From assembly GCA_910589335.1 (NCBI GenBank), contig CAJUTW010000011.1:1-36200 (forward strand): DNA of 36,200 nt, written 5' to 3'. The DNA is from an uncultured Bacilli bacterium. GTDB lineage: Bacteria > Bacillota_I > Bacilli_A > RF39 > UBA660. The notes under the pieces are model-generated. The model was not told where the DNA came from and did no database searches. It saw only the letters and a program-made list of their open reading frames with translations. A program made the position numbers and the translations under genes. Every line of letters begins with the position of its first letter. Position 1 is the first letter of the stretch. Shown here piece by piece: positions 26,054 to 34,560 of this stretch.

Positions 26054-26444
26054 TAAAATCTTTTTTTAAAATTAATTGATTATTTAAGGATATATCTGAA
26101 AACTTTTCCATAAATTTAATATCCATATACTCCTCTGGTAAAAATTCATGTAAAGAAGCATCATATACTTTTTCTAATACAAAACCATCTTCTACACACT
26201 TAAAAATTGCTATAGTTGTATTATCATCTGATATTCTTACTAATTCAGAAAACAAAGTTTTATATTCAGAAAAATTTATCTTGGTTAAGTGATGTTCTCT
26301 AATACCTATACTAGAACTTTCTACATATCTAACTGTTACTATAAAATCATCATTTTCTTTTGATACTTCTAATAATGAATTTTCATTTACATACTCTTCC
26401 TCTATTATTTGTCTATTTTGATCATCTCTAATTGTTGCTTTCAT
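26034..26444 (-). CDS. Hypothetical protein at the end of the infB operon
   Basis: I do not recognise it. It has 136 residues, is acidic in the middle, and is probably alpha/beta (strands at IVTVRYVESSSIG and TTIAIFKCVEDGF). There is no signal peptide or membrane helix. It starts 3 bases after the infB stop with a weak ribosome site, so it depends on infB translation, and its stop is inside the operon terminator hairpin. The position suggests a link to translation, but that is only context. Confidence 0.5.
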   Translation of the reverse strand: MKATIRDDQNRQIIEEEYVNENSLLEVSKENDDFIVTVRYVESSSIGIREHHLTKINFSEYKTLFSELVRISDDNTTIAIFKCVEDGFVLEKVYDASLHEFLPEEYMDIKFMEKFSDISLNNQLILKKDFKKTKQS

Positions 26445-26447
26445 AAT

Positions 26448-28586
26448 CTATCTTTTTATTTCTACAAGTTCGTAGACTTCAATTACATCTCCTTCTTTAT
26501 AATCTTGACAATTTTCTAAAGTAATACCACAATCCATATCCTTTTTAACTTCTTTTACTTGATCTTTTTCATGTTGAAGAGTTTTAACAGCTCCATTATA
26601 AACTATAACATCATCTCTTACTATTCGAGCTTTTAAATTATGTTTAATTATACCACTTGTAACATGACAACCAGCAATTAATCCAACTTTTGAAAACTTA
26701 AATAATTGTCTAATTTCAGCAGTACCAACCACTTTTTCTTCAAATTCAGGATCTAACATACCTTTCATTGCAGCTTCCATATCTTCAACAGCCTTATAAA
26801 TTATATCATAAGTTTTTATTTCAATTCCATATTGCTTAGCAGTATCTATAGTTGCTACACTACCACGAACATTAAAACCAATAATTATTGCATTAGAAGC
26901 TGAAGCTAAAACAACATCACTTTCTGTAATTGCTCCTACTCCTCCACGAATTACTGTAACTTTAACACCCTCAATAGATATTTTTTCAAGAGCACTTCTA
27001 ACAGCCTCTAAAGAACCATTAACATCTGCCTTTAAAACTACTTTAATTTCTTTAACTCCTTCTTGAATCTTTCCAAATAAATCATCTAAAGTCATTCCAC
27101 TAAAGTTTGTATCTTTTTCTTTTGAACGTAATTCTCTTTCTTTTGCAATCTCCTTAGCTTGTTTTTCCGATTCAAATGCCATAAATTTATCTCCAGCACT
27201 AGGTACTTCTGATATACCAGTTACTTCAACTGGAGTTGATGGTTTTGCTTCTACAATATTATTTCCTTTATCATCTTTTAAAGTTCTTACTTTACCATAA
27301 AAATTACCAATTACAATTGGATCTCCAATACGTAAAGTTCCATTTTGAATAAGAAGGGAAGCAACAGAACCAACTTTATTATCTTTTCTAGCTTCAATAA
27401 CAGCACCAGTTGCATAACGATTTGGGTTAGCTTTATATTCTTGCATTTCTGCTACTAATAAAATATTCTCTAATAATTCATTAATACCAGTTCCTGCTTT
27501 AGCAGAGATCTTATTAACAATAATATCTCCACCCCATTCTTCTGGTGTTAAACCACTTTCAACTAATCCTGACATAATCTTATCAATATTAGCTTCAGGT
27601 TTATCAATTTTATTAATCGCAACAATGATTGGAACACCTGCTGCTTTGGCATGATCAATCGCTTCTTTAGTTTGTGGCATAACTCCGTCATCAGCAGCTA
27701 CTATAATAATAACTATATCAGTAATACTAGCTCCTCTTGCACGCATTTCTGTAAATGCTGCATGTCCTGGAGTATCAATAAATGTTATTAACTTATTATT
27801 ACATTTTACAGAATAAGCACCAATTGCCTGAGTAATTCCTCCAGCTTCTCCTAAAGCTACATCCGTATTTCTAATAGCATCAAGCAAAGTTGTTTTTCCA
27901 TGATCAACGTGACCCATAATAGTAACAACGGGAGGACGTTCAATCAAATTTTCTTCCTTATCTTCTATTTCTAAATTTTCAAAATTAGAAATATCAGCAG
28001 TCTCTTCCTTCTTAAGACTCTTTTCATAATCAGAAACAACTATCTCAGCAGTATCAAAATCTAATGCTTGATTTATATTTGCCATAATACCTAATCCCAT
28101 TAGTTTTTTTACCAACTCAACAGCTTCTACTTCTAATGCATCAGCAAGAGAAGAAACTGTCATATTCTCCTTATATAAAATTACATTCTCATCTTGTTTA
28201 GCCTCATTACTTTGTAATTTTTCACGATGTTTGTAAAGTTTTTTTCTTTCCTTTAAAAAATCTTTTTTATTATTATCATTTTTCTTAACTTGTTTTGGTT
28301 TAACTTTTGTAAAAGAAGTTGTATCATCTAAATCTATTTTAGTACTAAAAGCTAACTCTTCAGCTTTATCTTCAACTTCCTCTAAAAGTCTTCTTTCTTC
28401 TAAATTTTCTATATCTCCTTCGATATAATCTTCTTCATCTTGCATTTCATTATCTAGTAATATAATACTAGTTTCATCTATCATTGAGTTTTCGTCTTGG
28501 TAAACAATTCCGATTTTATCACAAAGTGCTTTAATTTCTTCAACTGTTTTTCCAACGTCTTGTGCATAATCATTTAAACTCATCAT
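26448..28586 (-). CDS. infB: Translation initiation factor IF-2
   Basis: IF-2 is the GTPase that brings initiator tRNA to the small subunit and promotes subunit joining. An N-terminal helical region with an acidic/basic linker is followed by the IF2-N-type domain (~142-190), then the GTPase domain with GHVDHGKTT (225-233), DTPGH (271-275) and NKID (325-328), then beta-barrel domains and the C-terminal fMet-tRNA-binding domain ([17 protein letters not shown]). The 712 residues are near the short end for Gram-positives. The start has GAGGTGA six bases upstream. It lies in a rimP-nusA-rnpM-infB series; the small L7Ae-family gene ylxQ that normally lies before infB is missing. Confidence 0.97.
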   Translation of the reverse strand: MMSLNDYAQDVGKTVEEIKALCDKIGIVYQDENSMIDETSIILLDNEMQDEEDYIEGDIENLEERRLLEEVEDKAEELAFSTKIDLDDTTSFTKVKPKQVKKNDNNKKDFLKERKKLYKHREKLQSNEAKQDENVILYKENMTVSSLADALEVEAVELVKKLMGLGIMANINQALDFDTAEIVVSDYEKSLKKEETADISNFENLEIEDKEENLIERPPVVTIMGHVDHGKTTLLDAIRNTDVALGEAGGITQAIGAYSVKCNNKLITFIDTPGHAAFTEMRARGASITDIVIIIVAADDGVMPQTKEAIDHAKAAGVPIIVAINKIDKPEANIDKIMSGLVESGLTPEEWGGDIIVNKISAKAGTGINELLENILLVAEMQEYKANPNRYATGAVIEARKDNKVGSVASLLIQNGTLRIGDPIVIGNFYGKVRTLKDDKGNNIVEAKPSTPVEVTGISEVPSAGDKFMAFESEKQAKEIAKERELRSKEKDTNFSGMTLDDLFGKIQEGVKEIKVVLKADVNGSLEAVRSALEKISIEGVKVTVIRGGVGAITESDVVLASASNAIIIGFNVRGSVATIDTAKQYGIEIKTYDIIYKAVEDMEAAMKGMLDPEFEEKVVGTAEIRQLFKFSKVGLIAGCHVTSGIIKHNLKARIVRDDVIVYNGAVKTLQHEKDQVKEVKKDMDCGITLENCQDYKEGDVIEVYELVEIKR

Positions 28587-28597
28587 GCAGACTCACC

Positions 28598-28861
28598 TCA
28601 CTTTTCTATAATATTTTTTATTTCTTCATAGACACTATCCTCTATCTTACATTCTAATCTTTTTTCAAGTATTCTATTTTTTTTTGCAGCATCTAAAACA
28701 TTTAAATCTTTTTTAATATATGCTCCTCTTCCATTTAACTTTCCAGACTCATCTACTTTAACTTCCATCTCAGGAGTTCTAACAATTCTTAAAAGTTCTT
28801 TTTTAGGAAGTGATTCTTTTGTAATCACACAAGTTCTTAAAGGTATTTTTCTAATTTTCAT
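28598..28861 (-). CDS. rnpM: YlxR-family RNA-binding protein (RnpM)
   Basis: This small basic YlxR protein has been described in Bacillus as a modulator of RNase P and a nucleic-acid binder. Family marks seen are RKIPLRTCVITKESLPKKEL near the start (in parts: RTCVITKESLPKKEL), RIVRTP and the signature GRGAYIKKD (44-52). The length of 87 is normal. The ribosome site AGAGG precedes the ATG. It sits in the usual place between nusA and infB, 8 bases after nusA. Confidence 0.92.
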   Translation of the reverse strand: MKIRKIPLRTCVITKESLPKKELLRIVRTPEMEVKVDESGKLNGRGAYIKKDLNVLDAAKKNRILEKRLECKIEDSVYEEIKNIIEK

Positions 28862-28869
28862 ATAAACCT

Positions 28870-30096
28870 CTATCTAAAATTAATTCCTGCTTCTCTAGCT
28901 TGTTCAGTAGTTTTAATATCAATTTTCTTAAACTTAGTTAATTTAGTAGCAAGTCGAGCATTTTGTCCTTTTTTACCTATTGCTAAAGAGAAATTATCTC
29001 CATCTGCAATTACCATAGCTTCTTGTCTTTTAGGATCAGTAACAGCTACAGTTAAATCCTTAGCTGGTGATAATGCATTCTCAATAAATACTGCAGGATC
29101 GTTATCATATCTTACAACATCCAATTTTTCTCCATGTAACTCTTCTATAATTCTAGCAATTCTTGATCCTTTCTCTCCAATACAAGCACCGATTGGATCA
29201 ACACTTGGATTTTCAGAATAAACTGCAACTTTACTTCTATTTCCAGCATCTCTAGCAACACTATATATCATTACTGTACCATCATTAATTTCTGGTATTT
29301 CTAATTCAAATAATCTCTTTACAAACCCATAATGTGCTCTACTTAAAAGAATAAGTAAATTTTTTCCGTTGTTATCAACTTTTGAAACATAAACTTTTAT
29401 TTGAGAACCCATTTCAATTTTTTCACCAGGTATTATATCTTTCTTAGGAAGAATACCATTAGTTCTTCCAAGATCAATAAAATAATTATCAGTATCTTCC
29501 AGTGCAACAGTTCCGATTAGCATTTCATCTTGTTTATCTCCAAACTCTTCCATGATACTATTTCTTTCAGCTTCTCTAATCTTTTGTATAACTACTTGCT
29601 TTGCAGTAGAAGTTGCTACACGCCCAAAATCTTTTGGTGTTACTTCTGTATCAATAGTATCCCCAATTTCTAACATTTTGTCTATTTTTTTAGCATCAGT
29701 TAACTTTATTTCAGTTTCTGGATTAAAGAATGTAGGTCCAGTGACTTTTTCTTTTTCTAAAGAACCATCATCTTCTCCTTCTTCATCTAAAGCATTTTCT
29801 TCTTCATTTTCTACTTTTGTATCTTTTTCATCATCTAAAGCATAACTTTCAAAAACAAAGTCATCATATTCTTCCTTAGTCATTTTATCATCTTCAACTA
29901 CTGTAAGATAAGAATAAACTCTAATTTCACCAGTATCACGATCAAACAATACTTTAACATTAGTCTTAGAATTGAAATTCTTTTTATAAGCTGATGTTAA
30001 AGCAAGTTCCATAGCACTATAAACAACCTCAGGATCAATATCTTTTTCTTTAACTATATTATCTAGTGCTTTTTTGAATTCTTTACTATTCATCAT
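28870..30096 (-). CDS. nusA: Transcription termination/antitermination factor NusA
   Basis: NusA binds RNA polymerase and nascent RNA and affects pausing and termination. The N-terminal polymerase-binding domain (~1-125) carries an extra very acidic stretch (about 95-115, EEENALDEEGEDDG). It is followed by RVATSTAKQVVIQKIREAE, an S1 domain (~195-262) and two KH domains (GACIGEKGSRIARIIEEL, then LAIGKKGQNARLATKL). There is no C-terminal acidic repeat, as usual in Gram-positives. The start overlaps the rimP-like gene by 11 bases and has an AGGGAGAG ribosome site. Confidence 0.97.
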   Translation of the reverse strand: MMNSKEFKKALDNIVKEKDIDPEVVYSAMELALTSAYKKNFNSKTNVKVLFDRDTGEIRVYSYLTVVEDDKMTKEEYDDFVFESYALDDEKDTKVENEEENALDEEGEDDGSLEKEKVTGPTFFNPETEIKLTDAKKIDKMLEIGDTIDTEVTPKDFGRVATSTAKQVVIQKIREAERNSIMEEFGDKQDEMLIGTVALEDTDNYFIDLGRTNGILPKKDIIPGEKIEMGSQIKVYVSKVDNNGKNLLILLSRAHYGFVKRLFELEIPEINDGTVMIYSVARDAGNRSKVAVYSENPSVDPIGACIGEKGSRIARIIEELHGEKLDVVRYDNDPAVFIENALSPAKDLTVAVTDPKRQEAMVIADGDNFSLAIGKKGQNARLATKLTKFKKIDIKTTEQAREAGINFR

Positions 30097-30346
30097 TACT
30101 CTCTCCCTTCTCTTTCGAATAAATATCTAACTCTTGAGCATCTTCTAATAAACTTTCGTTATCATCCATTATTTTATTTATTATTCTTGAGGCATCAGTT
30201 ATTTTATTAAGGTCAATTATTTCTTTGCTATCAAGGACAATATTAAATATTTTCTTTCCTTCCTCTATGCTTATAAATGCATCATCTACAAAAACATTTA
30301 AATCTTTTATAGCTTCATCTACAAGACTAGAAATTTTTTCTTTCAT
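30086..30346 (-). CDS. RimP-like protein reduced to the N-terminal domain
   Basis: It stands in the place of rimP, first in the nusA operon, and the 86 residues can be matched to the N-terminal domain of RimP by strand-helix order: VFVDDAFISIEEGKKIFNIVLDS, then IDLNKITDASRIINKIMDDN (in parts: VFVDDAFISIEEGKK and IDLNKITDASRIINKI). The motif that normally reads LEVSSPG is here LDIYSKEKGE, after which the protein ends. The C-terminal SH3-like domain (~70 residues) is absent with no trace downstream. RimP assists 30S maturation. Whether this short form works is unknown. A strong AGGAGG ribosome site precedes the ATG. Confidence 0.65.
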   Translation of the reverse strand: MKEKISSLVDEAIKDLNVFVDDAFISIEEGKKIFNIVLDSKEIIDLNKITDASRIINKIMDDNESLLEDAQELDIYSKEKGESNDE

Positions 30347-30370
30347 AGTTCACCTCCTAATAAATAATAA

Positions 30371-30395
30371 GAGTGAGAAATATACTTTCTCACTC
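30371..30395 (-). promoter_or_regulatory. Strong hairpin in the nusA-operon leader
   Basis: GAGTGAGAAA (30371-30380) and TTTCTCACTC (30386-30395) form a perfect 10-base stem around five bases, close to the predicted transcript start and ~25 bases before the ribosome site. On the minus strand no T-run follows, so it is not a terminator in that direction. It might stabilise the 5' end or be an autoregulatory site. On the plus strand a T-rich tail follows, but no gene points there. Confidence 0.5.
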
Positions 30396-30407
30396 CTTTC
30401 TTTTTGT

Positions 30408-30436
30408 ATTATATCAATAAAATTATATTTTTACAA
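30408..30436 (-). promoter_or_regulatory. Promoter of the rimP-nusA-rnpM-infB operon
   Basis: On the minus strand TTGTAA (30436-30431), 17 bases, TATAAT (30413-30408). Transcription would begin near 30401, just before the leader hairpin. Confidence 0.75.
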
Positions 30437-30476
30437 GTTAATTTAGAAATAAAATTTCCTAAATAATATAAATTAA

Positions 30477-31511
30477 TTATTTAATATACTTTTTCATATC
30501 TTCAATCTCTTGATTAGATTTAAAATCAGGTACTAACAAAGTATCAGATAAAATTGTATAATTATCTCCATTTTTCATAATTGCATCTTTATTAAATTCA
30601 TATATAGTGGAAACATTAGTTTCATTTTCTAAAGCAATTTCAGTTATATTTTTATCATCAACATAAACAGATTTTTTAAAATATCTCAAATTTTCTTCTG
30701 ATATTCGATAAGGAATTAATAATATTTCTCCTGCTTTTATTAAATCTGGATTAAAACTTCCATTAAATCTATAAATTTCATTTACATCAACTTTACTATC
30801 ATAAGCAATTTGTAATAATGTATCTCCTTCTTGTATTCTGTATTTTCTAATAAAAGTAACAAAATTTTCATCCTCTGACTCTGTTTGAACATTAAAAGGA
30901 CTAGTAATAAATTCACGACAAGATGCATTACTGATTGCTAAAACTGAAGCTAAACCAAGACCTAATAAAAATTTTCTATTTCTTAAAACATACCTAGTTT
31001 TACTTTCATTTTTCCCTATAGCAAACTTAGTACCAAAATTATATCCTTCATGTAAAATATGGGCTACTACCCTACCAGCTTTAAATAACAATTCACTCGC
31101 TTTGTTATCTAAATCGTTTTCAAAATTTTTAGAATAAATTTTATTAACTTTTTCATGTCTTATTGAAAAACTATTTTTTTCTTCATCATTTCTAACATCA
31201 ATATAAATTCTTTGTAAATATTCAAAATAACTCTCATTAATTCTTCTCTCATCAAAATTTTTCGAATATTTTTTATCTTCTTCTAACATAATTTTAAAAT
31301 CATGTTGTTTTCTTGTTATTTCATTACTTAAAACATCATAAGCTTCATTTATTAAAGTTATAATCTTTAATTTTCTCTCACTTAATTTATCTTCTTCACC
31401 ATATTGTAATAAAAAATTCTCTCTTAAATTAGCATAAGCTATTTCTATCTCTCTCAAAGTTGCATTTTTTTCTACTCCTAAAATATTATAATAATTTTTA
31501 AATCTCTTCAT
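30477..31511 (-). CDS. J-domain-like / LysM membrane fusion protein
   Basis: The N-terminal ~65 residues look like a DnaJ J-domain (YYNILGVEKNATLREIEIAYANL, in parts YYNILGVEKNAT and EIEIAYANL, then INEAYDVLSNEITRKQHD), but the HPD tripeptide needed to stimulate DnaK is absent (LLQYGEED in its place). After a charged helical region there is one membrane segment (~181-196). Outside lie one clear LysM domain (~224-268, IQEGDTLLQIAYDS) and a second weaker one (~280-330). LysM binds peptidoglycan, so the protein would link a cytosolic J-like domain to the wall. I chose ATG 31511, with GGGGGA before it. It is monocistronic with its own promoter. Confidence 0.75.
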   Translation of the reverse strand: MKRFKNYYNILGVEKNATLREIEIAYANLRENFLLQYGEEDKLSERKLKIITLINEAYDVLSNEITRKQHDFKIMLEEDKKYSKNFDERRINESYFEYLQRIYIDVRNDEEKNSFSIRHEKVNKIYSKNFENDLDNKASELLFKAGRVVAHILHEGYNFGTKFAIGKNESKTRYVLRNRKFLLGLGLASVLAISNASCREFITSPFNVQTESEDENFVTFIRKYRIQEGDTLLQIAYDSKVDVNEIYRFNGSFNPDLIKAGEILLIPYRISEENLRYFKKSVYVDDKNITEIALENETNVSTIYEFNKDAIMKNGDNYTILSDTLLVPDFKSNQEIEDMKKYIK

Positions 31512-31539
31512 TATATCCCCCATTTCAATTGGTGTGCTA

Positions 31540-31568
31540 ATTATAACATAAAATTAAAAAAAAAGCAA
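31540..31568 (-). promoter_or_regulatory. Promoter of the J-like/LysM gene
   Basis: On the minus strand TTGCTT (31568-31563), 17 bases, TATAAT (31545-31540), about 30 bases before the start codon. Confidence 0.75.
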
Positions 31569-31582
31569 TTTTTTTAAAAAAT

Positions 31583-31607
31583 AAAAAAATTAAGTCTTTA
31601 AACTTAA
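31583..31607 (-). terminator. Terminator of the sortase-pilin-amidotransferase operon
   Basis: TTAAGT (31590-31595) and ACTTAA (31602-31607) pair around six bases, and on the minus strand seven T's follow. It is 9 bases after the stop of the amidotransferase gene. Confidence 0.7.
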
Positions 31608-31615
31608 CTAAAAAA

Positions 31616-32338
31616 TTAAACACATTCTTTCTCTACTACTTTTTGATTTTTTTTACTTATAGCAGCATTCATAAAAGCATTTATTATTTTTCTTGAATTT
31701 TCATCAAAATCATAACTTATTTCTGGATGCCATTGAACTCCAATATTAAAAACATCCCCTTCTAATTCAACAGCCTCTATTAAACCATCTTCACTCACTG
31801 CACTTATCTTATAATAAGAATTATGAGTTCCATGATATTGATGAAAACTATTAACCTCAATTTCTTCTTTATTTAAAATTTCATATAATTTAGAATTCTT
31901 AGAGATTTTAACTTTATGACAAAATCCAAAATCACTTTCTTGATTATGATTTAATTCAGTTTCATTTTTATCTATTTCGATTTCTTCTTTATAACAACTT
32001 AGTAATTGCATACCAAGACATATTCCTAGTACTGGTATTTTTAACTCAATACATCTTTCTAAAAGATATCTATCATAAGGAGTAATTTTTATACCACCCG
32101 GAAATACTATTCCATCAACTAAACTTAAACTAAAATCAATTATATCCTTTTCTTTATCTGTTAATTCTAAAAATTCATTTCCTCGAGTTTTCATATAATC
32201 TACATCTTGTACTGGAGCAATGGGTAAAGTATAAGCTCCAGCTTTTTGAAAAGTTCTTCGTATTCTCTCCGAAATATAAAGTATGGATCTATCATCATCT
32301 GATTTTTGATATCTAAGTGGCAATCCTATAACAACCAT
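31616..32338 (-). CDS. Class I glutamine amidotransferase, peptidase C26 (PuuD-like)
   Basis: The triad of glutamine amidotransferase domains is present: nucleophile Cys in GICLGMQL (~115-122), and His and Glu in GVQWHPE (~208-214). An FPGGIKITPYD stretch precedes, as in gamma-glutamyl-gamma-aminobutyrate hydrolases. Members hydrolyse gamma-glutamyl compounds and occur in polyamine breakdown or as cell-wall-related amidases; no partner ligase is visible. It starts 18 bases after the LPYTG pilin gene, with AAGGAG before the ATG, and shares the terminator, so it appears to be the last gene of the sortase operon. Why it is there is unclear. Confidence 0.8.
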   Translation of the reverse strand: MVVIGLPLRYQKSDDDRSILYISERIRRTFQKAGAYTLPIAPVQDVDYMKTRGNEFLELTDKEKDIIDFSLSLVDGIVFPGGIKITPYDRYLLERCIELKIPVLGICLGMQLLSCYKEEIEIDKNETELNHNQESDFGFCHKVKISKNSKLYEILNKEEIEVNSFHQYHGTHNSYYKISAVSEDGLIEAVELEGDVFNIGVQWHPEISYDFDENSRKIINAFMNAAISKKNQKVVEKECV

Positions 32339-32356
32339 ATATTTTCTCCTTCTATC

Positions 32357-33391
32357 TTAATTTTGAAATTGCTTCTTTTTATATAATACCATAAATACAA
32401 CCGAAACTATAATAAATAATACTCCAACCCCAATATAGAGAACTGTATCCATACTACCCGTATAAGGTAGAGTAATTGCTACTGTATTAGCAACTGTTGC
32501 TACTGAATAATCATTAGGTATTGATCTAGCCATTGCCCTTCTTCCATCAGCAACAACATCACCAACATATATACTAGTTAAATCTGAATTAACTTGAAAA
32601 TTTGCAGGTGGTTTAGTTTGTTTTAAATAATATGTTCCGGCTTTTAAATAATCAATTGTTCCATATCCTTCATTACCAATAACTATAGTTCCTAAAACAT
32701 CAGTAGCAGCTGAATCTCTATATACAGTAAATTCTGCTCCCATTAAAGGATTTTTTCCATCAGTATTAACCACTTGAATTCCATATGTTTTTATGGAAGC
32801 TGATTCAACTCCAATATTTACAGTTTGATTATTACTAGGTTCTATATATGACAAAATTGCCCCTGTCTGATTTCCTCTATTTCCAATTATCGGACCATTT
32901 ACAATTTTACCTTCATTATCCATTGTATAATCAATTTGTGCTCTATATTCAAAAGATATTACTTCACTATCAATTAAAGCTCTATTTACACTAATTGTCA
33001 TTTCTCTACAACTTTGACCAACAATTACATTACCAACTAAAATATTGTTAGAAACAGTATATAAATCAAAACTACCTTCACTATTTCTTCCATTATCTGT
33101 GGCAATTACATTATTATACTTATCATATAATTTAAAAACACTATCCTTCTCTTCTGCTGTTAAAATATAGCTAAATCCATCAGGTAATTTATCAGTAATA
33201 GAATACGTTAATGTTAAAGGAGTATTAACTGTCAATAAAACAATAAAACTTTCTCCAACAGAAATACTATCACTTTGTTTTCCATTTATAGTTTTTGTAT
33301 TTAATACTTCTAAAGCATTCACAGATTTAATTGAAATACTTATTAGTATAAGAACTAATATATAAAAACACTTTATTCTTTTATTTTTCAT
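32357..33391 (-). CDS. LPYTG-anchored pilin-like surface protein
   Basis: A signal peptide (1-26) is followed by a fimbrial-isopeptide-D2-like domain (~30-195, with ITDKLPDGFSY), a Cna-B/SpaA-like domain (~200-300, GKNPLMGAEFTVY, then AGTYYLKQTKPP) and a complete wall-sorting signal: LPYTG (308-312), a hydrophobic helix and a KKK tail. The sortase next door would link it to the wall or into a pilus. In the SpaA-like domain the Lys and Glu that normally form the isopeptide bond read Asn (QVVNTDG) and Gln (LKQT), so that bond may not form. It lies 11 bases downstream of the sortase. Confidence 0.85.
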   Translation of the reverse strand: MKNKRIKCFYILVLILISISIKSVNALEVLNTKTINGKQSDSISVGESFIVLLTVNTPLTLTYSITDKLPDGFSYILTAEEKDSVFKLYDKYNNVIATDNGRNSEGSFDLYTVSNNILVGNVIVGQSCREMTISVNRALIDSEVISFEYRAQIDYTMDNEGKIVNGPIIGNRGNQTGAILSYIEPSNNQTVNIGVESASIKTYGIQVVNTDGKNPLMGAEFTVYRDSAATDVLGTIVIGNEGYGTIDYLKAGTYYLKQTKPPANFQVNSDLTSIYVGDVVADGRRAMARSIPNDYSVATVANTVAITLPYTGSMDTVLYIGVGVLFIIVSVVFMVLYKKKQFQN

Positions 33392-33402
33392 AAAAACCTC
33401 TC

Positions 33403-34248
33403 TTATGATTTCAATTTTTTATAAGTTTTTCTAGTAATTATAATTGCTATAATTAATACTAAGTCAACAGTCCATATTCCAACAGATAAACAAATATCAG
33501 AAAGTGACATATACATAGCTTTCTTCTTATTATTTTCTTGATTTTCCTTATATTCTACACGTTTTCCCCTTACAAGTAATCTATGAGTATTTACAGCATA
33601 TGGAGTACAAGTTACAAGTGTTATATAATCATGATTATCATCAATCATTAAAGATTCTGTCTCATGTGGCTCTACTGTTAAAACTTGATCTATTTGATAA
33701 GCATGTATTTCATTTAAAATATATATATAAAATTCATCACCTTTTCTAAGCTGATCTAAATCTGTAAACAATCTAGAAGTAGGTAAACCTCGATGAGCAG
33801 ATAAAATTGCATGAGTTCCGACTCCTCCAATTGGAAGAGAGCTACCTTCTAAATGTCCAACTCCATTCTGTAAAGATTCTGACCCAGTCCCATGATAAAT
33901 TGGTATTTTTATATCAATTTTAGGTATTTCTATATAGCCCATAACTCCAGAACCATCTATATTTAAAGTTTTTAAATATAAGCTTGAACTATTTTGATTT
34001 GGATTAGTAAAAGCATCAGATAAAACTGTAGTTGTCAATTGATCATTATACTTTTTAGCATCTTCTAAAATCTGATTACTAGTAGATTCTTCTCCTACCA
34101 TTTCATCATAACTAGCAATCATACTTTGATATTTAAGATTATTAACAATACTACTAATAGCAGGATAAAACATTATAGCTAATCCAATTACAAATAAAAA
34201 ACCAAATATTACAATTGGAAGATTTTCTATAAATTTCTTTTTTTTCAT
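33403..34248 (-). CDS. Class C-like (pilus) sortase
   Basis: This transpeptidase is expected to polymerise pilins or attach surface proteins to the wall. An N-terminal membrane helix (12-34) and a C-terminal one (~255-273) frame the sortase barrel. Catalytic residues are His152 (SAHRG), Cys214 (TLVTC) and Arg223 (NTHRLLVRG). A SDAF segment at 77-80 resembles the D-P-F/W lid of class C pilin polymerases, and the second membrane helix also fits class C. Its ATG overlaps the stop of a 19-codon ORF (ATGA) and has little ribosome site of its own. The promoter lies in the putative invertible segment upstream. Confidence 0.92.
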   Translation of the reverse strand: MKKKKFIENLPIVIFGFLFVIGLAIMFYPAISSIVNNLKYQSMIASYDEMVGEESTSNQILEDAKKYNDQLTTTVLSDAFTNPNQNSSSLYLKTLNIDGSGVMGYIEIPKIDIKIPIYHGTGSESLQNGVGHLEGSSLPIGGVGTHAILSAHRGLPTSRLFTDLDQLRKGDEFYIYILNEIHAYQIDQVLTVEPHETESLMIDDNHDYITLVTCTPYAVNTHRLLVRGKRVEYKENQENNKKKAMYMSLSDICLSVGIWTVDLVLIIAIIITRKTYKKLKS

Positions 34249-34304
34249 TCTAATACACTTTCTTCAAAAGGTGTACCAATTATAAAACAAATATTTCCTC
34301 TCAT
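34245..34304 (-). CDS. Short leader ORF coupled to the sortase gene
   Basis: ATG 34304 opens a 19-codon frame (MRGNICFIIGTPFEESVLE) that ends in TGA at 34247-34245. The stop overlaps the sortase start as ATGA. GAAAGGA lies 8 bases before the ATG, a better ribosome site than the sortase itself has. It therefore looks like a translated leader that couples sortase synthesis to its own translation. The peptide matches nothing I know. Confidence 0.5.
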   Translation of the reverse strand: MRGNICFIIGTPFEESVLE

Positions 34305-34396
34305 AACTAACATCCTTTCACTATTTGTAAGTTACTTTGTAGTAGTTTTTTTAATACTAAAAGTATATTTTTTACCTAATATTATCACATTTTCCC

Positions 34397-34423
34397 TATC
34401 ATAAAAGTGGTTACTTTATGATT
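34397..34423 (-). repeat. Inverted-repeat site A (candidate recombination site)
   Basis: Read on the minus strand it has arm AATCATAAAG, spacer TAACCAC and arm TTTTATGATA. It differs from site B at 2 of 27 positions and lies in the opposite orientation. The asymmetric spacer is identical in both, and similarity stops at the site edges. It falls between the promoter and the leader ORF, so it would also be in the mRNA leader. Confidence 0.6.
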
Positions 34424-34458
34424 AGCTATTCTACAACTTTCCTACTATTACTATACTA

Positions 34459-34487
34459 AATATACACTAAAAAACAAACATTTTCAA
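34459..34487 (-). promoter_or_regulatory. Promoter of the sortase-pilin operon, inside the inverted sites
   Basis: On the minus strand TTGAAA (34487-34482), 17 bases, TATATT (34464-34459). Transcription would start near 34452 and give a leader of ~150 bases before the short ORF. Confidence 0.65.
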
Positions 34488-34560
34488 GAAAATTTCATTC
34501 TCTATTATTAATAATTTAATCATAAAATTTACAATATATACAAAAACACTCATTTTTAAC

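Noticed and set aside
29552..30446. Plus-strand frames opposite nusA and the rimP-like gene
   Set aside because: Antisense to supported genes; Ser/Phe-rich products reflect Lys/Asp/Glu codons on the other strand.
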